DNA of 5,389 nucleotides from an uncultured Atopobium sp. (GTDB taxonomy: Bacteria > Actinomycetota > Coriobacteriia > Coriobacteriales > Atopobiaceae), in the NCBI GenBank assembly GCA_946999785.1, contig CAMQEO010000077.1, positions 1 through 5,389 of the forward strand. The letters are read 5' to 3'. Below are positions 1-4,568 of this stretch, piece after piece. The notes beneath the pieces are model-generated. The model had not been told where the DNA came from and did no database searches. It saw only the letters and a program-made list of their open reading frames with translations. Position numbers and translations under genes: made by a program. Each line of letters begins with the position of its first letter. Position 1 is the stretch's first letter.

Positions 1-404
1 GCCTTACATAAAGCTTCACCTACCAAACAGTTAATCTCAAGTGTATGAAGCTCAAAATTGGTAGACGATTTGTGTGCATGAACCTTAAACGTTAAAAAAT
101 GCGGAATGTGGGAAAGTGCCAACACGGAAGCTTCGCAAATTTGGTCTTTGTCTTGCTCAACACAATATGCAAGAGATACACGAGCAACACCTGGTATTTT
201 TGCCGCAGCGCAAGCAAGTTCTGGCGTACAATCTCCACTTTTTACGCGAATGCGAACGTGACCCGAAATCCTATCAACACCAGCAAGATCAAAAGCACGC
301 AGTCCGTGTTTAAGATTTTGAATAAGCTGACGCTCAAACGTAGACCTGTTCTTACCTTTTAATCCTATTTCGTGATAATGAATAAGACAGACACGCGAAA
401 ACAT
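1..404 (-). CDS. thiI: ThiI, tRNA 4-thiouridine sulfurtransferase, N-terminal part (runs off left edge)
   Basis: The first 134 residues of an open frame start at ATG 404-402 and reach the window edge without a stop. ThiI transfers sulfur to uridine 8 of tRNA and in many bacteria also serves thiazole (thiamine) synthesis. Seen here: a start of the form MFSRVCLIHYHEIGLKGKNR, where residues 12-20 (EIGLKGKNR) match the ThiI N-terminal ferredoxin-like signature. It is followed by a THUMP-like stretch with KIPGV at residues 69-73 and an H-L-E-I-N-x-L-V-G-E-like segment near residues 120-131. The PP-loop AANH domain and any rhodanese domain with the sulfur-carrying cysteine lie outside the window, so whether it makes thiouridine only or also thiazole cannot be judged. 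AAGG at 416-413 sits 8 nt before the ATG. The gene follows the rpoZ terminator by only about 26 nt, so its promoter would have to overlap the terminator region, or it depends on readthrough. Confidence 0.88.
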   Translation of the reverse strand, partial: MFSRVCLIHYHEIGLKGKNRSTFERQLIQNLKHGLRAFDLAGVDRISGHVRIRVKSGDCTPELACAAAKIPGVARVSLAYCVEQDKDQICEASVLALSHIPHFLTFKVHAHKSSTNFELHTLEINCLVGEALCK

Positions 405-430
405 ACAACCAACCTTACCTTAGATTTCGT

Positions 431-465
431 AACAAAAAAAATACACGACATGGCGTCGTGTATTT
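431..465 (-). terminator. Intrinsic terminator after rpoZ
   Basis: A perfect 11-bp stem (arms 465-455 and 449-439, AAATACACGAC / GTCGTGTATTT) with a 5-nt loop is followed on the minus strand by an almost unbroken run of T down to about 431. There is no T run on the opposite side, so it acts for leftward transcription. It closes the mihF-gmk-rpoZ unit, 26 nt after the rpoZ stop codon. Confidence 0.9.
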
Positions 466-491
466 AACAGATGAACACGTATACACGCATG

Positions 492-815
492 TTATAAGTT
501 ATGCTCAACACGTGCATTGGAACCGCGAAGCTCCTCATCAAAAAGATCCTTTTGATAGCTTAAGTCACCCAAATCAATCTCATTCATAGCAGCGGAAACG
601 GGATCTTTTCCCGAAACTTCTGTAGTAATGGTGTCAATATCGTTAATTGCAGCTACACGTAGATGCTGACCACGAATCATGCTTTTAATGTCGCATGCAC
701 GTTTAGCAGCTACTGCACAAAGCAAGAAAGGATTCTCTTCTGTTTTTTCGAGAAGACTGTTAATCTCAGGCTTTGTAATATCTACAGAAGGTGTATCACT
801 TTTGTGCATTGCCAT
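492..815 (-). CDS. rpoZ: RNA polymerase omega subunit
   Basis: This is a 107-residue protein matching the RpoZ/omega family. Omega clamps the beta-prime subunit, helps core RNA polymerase assemble, and in some bacteria takes part in ppGpp binding. Diagnostic region: ITKPEINSLLEKTEENPFLLC followed by AVAAKRACDI (residues about 13-43), which corresponds to the family's N-x-(F/Y)-x-L-x-x-x-x-A-K-R-A core. Next comes IRGQHLRVAAIND, then an acidic C-terminal tail. The length suits actinobacterial omegas, which are longer than many others. The start at ATG 815-813 is supported by AAAGGAG at 830-824 with an 8-nt spacer. That ribosome binding site lies inside the last codons of gmk, and only 3 nt separate the gmk stop from this ATG, so the two are translationally coupled. 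The Gmk-omega pairing is widely conserved and links GTP metabolism with transcription. Confidence 0.93.
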   Translation of the reverse strand: MAMHKSDTPSVDITKPEINSLLEKTEENPFLLCAVAAKRACDIKSMIRGQHLRVAAINDIDTITTEVSGKDPVSAAMNEIDLGDLSYQKDLFDEELRGSNARVEHNL

Positions 816-818
816 ATT

Positions 819-1397
819 TTAGGCTCCTTTAGTTTCATAAACATACATCAAATCTTTGAGGTTTTTCGCACATTCATCCAAAGAATCATTGATAAGAGCA
901 GCATCGTATTTATCCTTAAGCTGCATTTCTTGACGTGCATCAGCAAGCCGAAGCTCAAGTGATTCTTTAGTTTCGCTTTTTCTTCCAATAAGACGTTCTC
1001 TCAAGACATCCATAGAAGGCGGAGCAATAAAAATAAGAATCGCAGCTGGATAAGCTTTTCGTACATTAAAAGCACCTTGAGGATCAATTTCCAAAATAAC
1101 GGATTGCCCGCTATGTATGTACTTTTCTACCTCGCTTTTTAATGTCCCATACCTGTTTGAATGGACATGTGCCCATTCAAGAAATGCATCTTGTTCAATT
1201 GCACGACTAAATTGCTCATTTGTAAGAAAATGATAGTCAACACCGTCTTTCTCATGTGCACGAGGAGAACGCGTGGTAGCCGAAACCGTCAAGGCAAAGC
1301 AAGGGGAAATCTGATGTAATCTACGGATTACTGTCCCCTTACCGGCACCTGACGGTCCAGAAATTACAAATAAGCGAGGTGTACGTAGGATAGCTAT
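819..1397 (-). CDS. gmk: Guanylate kinase, with an apparent ATA start
   Basis: Guanylate kinase phosphorylates GMP (and dGMP) to GDP with ATP in the cytoplasm. From the proposed start the protein has 192 residues, normal for the family. Visible motifs: P-loop SGPSGAGKGT (residues 13-22); GMP-binding TTRSPR (41-46); E74 and YGT (83-85) of the GMP site; EIDPQGA (103-109); a lid-type region with R-x-x-R-L-x-x-R spacing around 133-150; and an I-N-D motif near the end. The start is odd. The frame is closed by TGA at 1412-1410, and between that stop and the P-loop there is no ATG, GTG or TTG. ATA at 1397-1395 lies 8 nt after GAGGTG (1411-1406) and gives MAILRTPRLFVISGPSGAG, which aligns well with family N-termini. 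The ATA overlaps the mihF TAG stop. The first canonical candidate, TTG at 1292, would delete the P-loop and is rejected. Alternatives are ATC at 1391, or a -1 ribosomal slip from mihF on AAAA. Product identity is certain; the start is not. Confidence 0.9.
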   Translation of the reverse strand: MAILRTPRLFVISGPSGAGKGTVIRRLHQISPCFALTVSATTRSPRAHEKDGVDYHFLTNEQFSRAIEQDAFLEWAHVHSNRYGTLKSEVEKYIHSGQSVILEIDPQGAFNVRKAYPAAILIFIAPPSMDVLRERLIGRKSETKESLELRLADARQEMQLKDKYDAALINDSLDECAKNLKDLMYVYETKGA

Positions 1398-1702
1398 TTT
1401 GAAAGCACCTCAAGAAGTTGCTCGCGCTGACGAGCGCCAAGACCCTTTACACGACGAGTTGCGCTAATTCCAAGCTCATCCATAATCTTGGTAGCTTTAG
1501 CTTTACCATAACCAGGTAATGACTCAATTAAAGCGGAAACTTTCATACGACTTGCAATAGCATCGTCAGATGCAAGAACAGAAGCGAGAGAAACCTCGCC
1601 TTTTTTAATTTTCTCACGAAGCTCAGCACGAGCGTGACGTGCGGCTGCTGCCTTCTCGAGAGCCGCTTTACGCTGCTCATCAGTAAGCTGAGGTAATGCC
1701 AT
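1394..1702 (-). CDS. mihF: Actinobacterial integration host factor (mIHF/sIHF)
   Basis: This is a 102-residue basic DNA-binding protein of the actinobacterial IHF family, unrelated in fold to E. coli IHF-alpha/beta. It binds and bends DNA with little sequence specificity and organises the nucleoid; in mycobacteria it was first found as a host factor for phage L5 integration. The N-terminus MALPQLTDEQRKAALEKA is nearly the family consensus. It is followed by a long charged helix (A/R/E/K rich, residues about 15-35) and the helix-two-turn-helix region with VSALIESLPGYGKAKA (about residues 55-70). The C-terminus RRVKGLGARQREQLLE also fits the family. The start at ATG 1702-1700 is chosen over an 18-residue in-frame extension because it matches the family start and is preceded by GGAGG (1711-1707). 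The extension would run through the promoter palindrome. Its stop overlaps the proposed gmk start, so gmk is probably translated by ribosomes finishing mihF. Confidence 0.93.
   Translation of the reverse strand: MALPQLTDEQRKAALEKAAAARHARAELREKIKKGEVSLASVLASDDAIASRMKVSALIESLPGYGKAKATKIMDELGISATRRVKGLGARQREQLLEVLSK
1406..1411 (-). promoter_or_regulatory. gmk ribosome binding site that points to an ATA start
   Basis: GAGGTG, inside the last codons of mihF, lies 8 nt upstream of the in-frame ATA at 1397-1395. No ATG, GTG or TTG exists in the gmk frame within usable reach, so this site is the main argument for ATA initiation. It codes Glu-Val in MihF, so it could be a chance match. Confidence 0.5.
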
Positions 1703-1733
1703 CGTTCCTCCAAACATATGTGAATAATGCAAT

Positions 1734-1753
1734 CGTAACAATGAATTGTTACG
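1734..1753. promoter_or_regulatory. Perfect 20-bp palindrome, candidate operator at the mihF promoter
   Basis: The plus-strand sequence is CGTAACAAT-GA-ATTGTTACG: two perfect 9-bp arms around a 2-bp centre. It covers the predicted -10 and the expected transcription start of the mihF-gmk-rpoZ unit, the classical position for a repressor site. With a 2-nt centre it suits a dimeric DNA-binding protein better than an RNA hairpin. The cognate regulator is unknown; I do not recognise the motif. Confidence 0.55.
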
Positions 1754-1772
1754 CAAGCATACAGTTTGTCAA
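1745..1772 (-). promoter_or_regulatory. Predicted sigma-70-type promoter of mihF-gmk-rpoZ
   Basis: TTGACA at 1772-1767 matches the -35 consensus exactly. AACAAT at 1750-1745 matches the -10 at four of six positions, with a 16-nt spacer. Transcription would start near 1738, giving a leader of about 36 nt before the mihF ATG. An A/T tract at about 1791-1806 lies further upstream and could bend DNA or act as a distal UP-like element. The -35 is strong and the -10 is only fair. Confidence 0.6.
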
Positions 1773-1832
1773 TAAACGCAGGAAATTACAAGCTTTTTTT
1801 AAAAATTCCCACGTCAGAAAAAATATTAACAC

Positions 1833-1856
1833 AAAATCACGGCAAATAAGCAGTGA
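1833..1856 (-). terminator. Weak possible terminator after pyrF
   Basis: TCAC-T-GC / GC-C-GTGA forms a six-pair stem with one internal mismatch and a 6-nt loop, followed on the minus strand by TTTTGTG. It lies about 30 nt past the pyrF stop. It is weak, and partial readthrough into mihF-gmk-rpoZ is quite possible. The rest of the 1757-1884 gap is AT-rich with nothing else recognised apart from the mihF promoter. Confidence 0.3.
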
Positions 1857-1884
1857 ATCTGTGAGTTTTTAAGAAAAATTAGAG

Positions 1885-2610
1885 CTAAGAAGCACTACAA
1901 ATGTCTTCAACAATTGCTTCAAAAGCATCACAGGGATGCTCAGCCTGTGTTATAGGTCTTCCTATCACAAGCTTAGAAGCACCTTGGCTAAGCGCAAATT
2001 GAGGCGTTGCAACGCGCGCTTGATCTTGGCAGTCCTGCCCTTTTGGACGCACACCAGGAACAACAATGAGACCTTTATCACCAAAAATTTCACGCATACG
2101 ATGCGCCTCAAAAGCCGAGCAAACCATGCCATGAGCCCCGTGAGCAGCTGCAAGCGCACCTAGACGATCTACTTCGTTAGCAACACTGTGCTCAATTCCA
2201 ATTTCGGAAAGCGCCTGAGCATCCATGCTTGTTAAAACAGAAATAGCAACAAGCTTTGCATCGCAACCTATCTGTTCGTGTGCGCGCTCTACGCCCTTAC
2301 GTGCGCTTTCAATCATCTTAGAAGAACCCAGTGCATGAAGCGAAATTATATCGGCTCCAGCAAGCGCAGAAGAATACGCTGCTCCTTCTACCTGAAACGG
2401 AATATCGTGTAACTTAAGGTCAAGAAAAACAGAAAAGCCACGATCACGAAATTCCTGAATAAGAGCTGGACCCTCGCGATAAAAAAGCGTCATGCCAACT
2501 TTAACCCAACGGGCTTTTCCGCTCAAGAGCCCAAGCAGCTCTAATGCATATTCTTTATCACAATCAAGTGCAACAATAAGAGAAGAACGTACCTCATCTT
2601 CTGTTAACAT
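1885..2610 (-). CDS. pyrF: Orotidine 5'-phosphate decarboxylase (OMP decarboxylase)
   Basis: This catalyses the last step of UMP synthesis, OMP to UMP plus CO2, in the cytoplasm. The 241-residue length and sequence fit the short 'group 1' OMP decarboxylases of the Bacillus/E. coli type, not the longer mycobacterial type. Visible motifs: VALDCD (13-18) with substrate-binding Asp16; WVKVGM (35-40) with Lys37; the catalytic signature FLDLKLHDIP (62-71) giving Asp64, Lys66 and Asp69; and the phosphate-binding VVPGVRP and VIGRPIT segments near the C-terminus. The fold is a TIM barrel, and active sites form across a dimer. The ATG at 2610-2608 overlaps the pyrD stop by 7 nt (ATGTTAA). GGAG at 2621-2618 lies 7 nt upstream, so translation is coupled to pyrD. 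The gene is intact with all key residues. Confidence 0.96.
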   Translation of the reverse strand: MLTEDEVRSSLIVALDCDKEYALELLGLLSGKARWVKVGMTLFYREGPALIQEFRDRGFSVFLDLKLHDIPFQVEGAAYSSALAGADIISLHALGSSKMIESARKGVERAHEQIGCDAKLVAISVLTSMDAQALSEIGIEHSVANEVDRLGALAAAHGAHGMVCSAFEAHRMREIFGDKGLIVVPGVRPKGQDCQDQARVATPQFALSQGASKLVIGRPITQAEHPCDAFEAIVEDICSAS

Positions 2611-3533
2611 TTACATGCTCCAATCAAATCGGAAATGCGAGTCACACCTTGCTTTTGGGCCCAATCACAAAGCTCATGTAAAATTCTAGGTGCACTCATA
2701 GGATCATAGAGATTTGCAAGTCCAACGCTTACAGCAGTTGCACCTGCAAGTATAAACTCGGCTGCTTCGAGTCCTGTGGTAATACCACCTATACCGCACA
2801 GGGGAATCTTAACCGCCTTATGCGCTTCCCATACCATACGAACCGCAATAGGATGAATGGCCGGACCTGAAAAACCGCCGGTAGGACGCGAAAGCTTACT
2901 TTTATATGTGGTAGTATCAATAGCCATTCCAGGAATAGAATTGATAAGGCTGAGCGCATCGGCACCCTCTGATTCAAGCGCGCGGGCAATTTCGGGTATA
3001 TTAACGGGACCCATTTTTACCAACAGCGGGCGTTTTGTGAGAGGACGAAGCTTGCGCATAATCTCGGCTGCACCTTGAGGCGTAGATCCCATAGCGGCTC
3101 CACCACAGGCAATATTTGGACAGCTAATGTTGATCTCAAAACCTGCTGCAAACGAAGCTTTTTCTTCAAACACTTCAAGCGCCGCTACATATTCATCTAT
3201 AGAGTGTCCTGCTACCTGACAAATTACTTGACAGTTTTTCTGCTGTAAACCTGTAAGATAGGCTCCAGCTGTATTTATAAGGCCATTAACGCCAGGGTTT
3301 TGCAGACCAACCGAATTAATAATTCCCGAGGTAACTTCGCACATACGCGGAGCAGGATTGCCTGCCCACGGTTTAATAGAAGCTCCTTTTGTTGTAATAG
3401 CGCCAAGTTGGGAAACGTCATAAAACTTTTCAAATTGTTGGCCAAACGCAAAAGTTCCGGCTGCCGTATTAACGGGGTTTTTCATATGAATACCGCCGAG
3501 ATTAACTTCCATTGAAACAGGTGTCTCTACCAT
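2604..3533 (-). CDS. pyrD: Dihydroorotate dehydrogenase, class 1B catalytic (FMN) subunit
   Basis: This oxidises dihydroorotate to orotate with FMN in the cytoplasm. In class 1B enzymes the electrons pass to the PyrK partner and on to NAD+. The 309-residue length is typical. Seen: the N-terminal LGGIHMKNPVNTAAGTFAFG; Lys in AITTKG (residue 49); NSVGLQNPG (73-81), a substrate/FMN loop; and INISCPN (134-140), where Cys138 is the active-site base that marks class 1 enzymes (class 2 has Ser). Near the C-terminus, GIGGITTGLEAAEFILAGA and SVGLANLYDP form the FMN phosphate site. The ATG at 3533-3531 has GAGGAGG at 3544-3538 four nt upstream and overlaps the pyrK stop by 7 nt (ATGGTAG). An internal Met8 lacks a ribosome binding site. 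Adjacency to pyrK supports the PyrDB assignment, so the working complex should be a PyrD2-PyrK2 heterotetramer. Confidence 0.96.
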   Translation of the reverse strand: MVETPVSMEVNLGGIHMKNPVNTAAGTFAFGQQFEKFYDVSQLGAITTKGASIKPWAGNPAPRMCEVTSGIINSVGLQNPGVNGLINTAGAYLTGLQQKNCQVICQVAGHSIDEYVAALEVFEEKASFAAGFEINISCPNIACGGAAMGSTPQGAAEIMRKLRPLTKRPLLVKMGPVNIPEIARALESEGADALSLINSIPGMAIDTTTYKSKLSRPTGGFSGPAIHPIAVRMVWEAHKAVKIPLCGIGGITTGLEAAEFILAGATAVSVGLANLYDPMSAPRILHELCDWAQKQGVTRISDLIGACKC

Positions 3534-4318
3534 GCTACCTCCTCGGCATTAAATACAGGTCCTACCATACAACAACCTTTATTGCTCCCGTCAACCATTT
3601 GAACGGTACATGTTGCACATGCTCCAAAACCACAGGTCATCATACGCTCAAGTGAAGCCTGACATGGAATATGCGCAGCTTTTGCAAGTGCTGCAACACG
3701 CTTCATCATAGGTGCAGGGCCACAGGTGCACACACATCCATAAGATGTTTCGGCAAGCAACTTTTGCATTACATCAGTAGTAAAGCCTTTTTCGCCTAAG
3801 GTTCCATCATCAGTTGTCAAAAACAAGCGATCAACACCTATTGCATGAGCACGCTTTACGCCCCAAAGCTTATCGGCTGTTTGTGCGCCTATAATAACGT
3901 CAACCGCAATTCCTAAGGACTTAAACCAAGCAGCTGCTGCAAGTACAGGTGGCGCACCAATACCACCGCTTACCAGTAATGCTCTTTCTTTTGAAAGGGG
4001 TATATCCCAACCATGGCCACATGGACCCAAAACACGTAAAGCCACTTTAGGCTCAAGCGCACTTAAACGCTTTGTGGCACTTCCAACTACAGCGTAAGCA
4101 AGATAAATCAAGCCGGCTTCTACATCAATATGAGAAAACGACAGTGGAATGCTCAAAAGCTCGGTTTGGCTTCCTGGGACATGAATATTTATAAACTCTC
4201 CCGGCAACATAGTGCGTGCAAGTTCGTCACATACCAAAACCAACTCGTAGATTCCATCACCTACACGGGTATTTGAAACAATATATGCAGTATGTAATTT
4301 TGTATCTTTAACTGCCAC
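3527..4318 (-). CDS. pyrK: Dihydroorotate dehydrogenase electron-transfer subunit (FAD, [2Fe-2S])
   Basis: PyrK carries electrons from PyrD's FMN through a [2Fe-2S] cluster and FAD to NAD+. From the GTG start the protein has 263 residues, as usual. Seen: a ferredoxin-reductase-like FAD domain with PGEFINI (39-45) and LLSIPLSF (54-61); LGPCGHGWD (97-105); the nucleotide-binding SGGIGAPPV (117-125); C-T-C-G-P-A-P-M-M toward the C-terminus; and the cluster motif with Cys229, Cys234, Cys237 and Cys250 (C-x4-C-x2-C-x12-C), followed by GPVFNAEEV. The GTG at 4318-4316 is preferred because GGGAGGGG at 4331-4324 precedes it by 5 nt. The frame stays open for 37 more codons up to a TTG at 4429, but that stretch contains the leader hairpin and does not look like PyrK. 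Unusual: where relatives have R-R-P-(I/L)-S in the FAD-contacting motif, this protein has S-I-P-L-S, so the usual arginine is missing. The gene overlaps pyrD by 7 nt. Confidence 0.94.
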   Translation of the reverse strand: MAVKDTKLHTAYIVSNTRVGDGIYELVLVCDELARTMLPGEFINIHVPGSQTELLSIPLSFSHIDVEAGLIYLAYAVVGSATKRLSALEPKVALRVLGPCGHGWDIPLSKERALLVSGGIGAPPVLAAAAWFKSLGIAVDVIIGAQTADKLWGVKRAHAIGVDRLFLTTDDGTLGEKGFTTDVMQKLLAETSYGCVCTCGPAPMMKRVAALAKAAHIPCQASLERMMTCGFGACATCTVQMVDGSNKGCCMVGPVFNAEEVAW

Positions 4319-4323
4319 GCTAT

Positions 4324-4331
4324 CCCCTCCC
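4324..4331 (-). promoter_or_regulatory. pyrK ribosome binding site (decides the GTG start)
   Basis: GGGAGGGG lies 5 nt before the GTG at 4318-4316. It is the only strong purine-rich site near the beginning of the PyrK-homologous sequence, and it rules against the in-frame upstream TTG at 4429. Confidence 0.8.
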
Positions 4332-4345
4332 TTTTGCGCGTGTAA

Positions 4346-4373
4346 ACTGGTGACGCTTTTACGCGTCACCAGT
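4346..4373 (-). promoter_or_regulatory. Perfect stem-loop in the pyrK leader
   Basis: The arms ACTGGTGACGC (4373-4363) and GCGTCACCAGT (4356-4346) pair over 11 bp with a 6-nt loop GTAAAA. The hairpin ends 14 nt before the pyrK ribosome binding site. On the minus strand only TTT follows the stem before ACACG, so it is a poor intrinsic terminator as it stands. It may serve attenuation, transcript stability, translation control or protein binding. The structure is certain at sequence level; its role is inference. Confidence 0.6.
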
Positions 4374-4568
4374 AAGTGTACGACTTTACAAGGTCTTTTT
4401 CTCAGCGAAACATCAAAAGTCTTTTGCAATTACAAAACCACAAGCCACGCGCTCTAAGAAAACCATACAAAAAGACATCACGCAGCAAAGAATTTACACT
4501 CGATATGATTAATTGAGCATATGAACTTTATGCGCAAACTTGTACAGCCTACCTACGTACATTTTGGT

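Larger units (their letters stand above)
4319..4568 (-). promoter_or_regulatory. 250-nt pyrC-pyrK intergenic leader
   Basis: No supportable gene is present. The length, compared with overlapping genes downstream, suggests that it holds the promoter and 5' leader of pyrK-pyrD-pyrF, but I find no convincing -35/-10 pair. Contents: the 11-bp hairpin near pyrK; a perfect 6-1-6 palindrome CAAAAGACTTTTG at about 4413-4425; and a G/C-rich 7-nt complement (minus strand GCGCGTG at 4452-4446 with CACGCGC at 4342-4336) that could fold the leader back next to the pyrK ribosome binding site. I could not match it to a known riboswitch or to a PyrR-binding element. No good terminator for pyrC is visible. 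Confidence 0.45.

Noticed and set aside
99..362. Plus-strand open frame of 87 codons
   Set aside because: It is antisense to thiI, whose conserved protein sequence explains the region. It has no family resemblance.
819..1292. A 157-residue gmk beginning at TTG 1292
   Set aside because: It would start after the P-loop (SGPSGAGKGT), which is plainly encoded in the same frame upstream. The product would be an inactive fragment.
1703..1756. 18-residue N-terminal extension of mihF
   Set aside because: The family begins at MALPQLTDEQ, which has its own GGAGG site. The extension overlaps the predicted promoter palindrome and start point.
1791..1806. Run of T and A as a terminator T-tract
   Set aside because: No G/C-rich stem lies next to it on either strand. 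It is better seen as an AT-rich upstream promoter region.
4385..4425. TPP (THI-box) riboswitch, suggested by CTGAGA on the minus strand near 4402
   Set aside because: The other conserved TPP-riboswitch segments (such as ACCTGATC and GTAGGGA) are absent, and the genes downstream are pyrimidine genes.
4319..4429. 37-residue extension of pyrK from TTG 4429, or a leader peptide
   Set aside because: It has no convincing ribosome binding site, does not resemble PyrK, and crosses a perfect hairpin. The GTG at 4318 has a strong site.
4541..4568. Terminator after pyrC from the TGTAC...GTACA repeat
   Set aside because: The stem is only 5 bp, or 7 bp with a bulge, and no T run follows on the minus strand.
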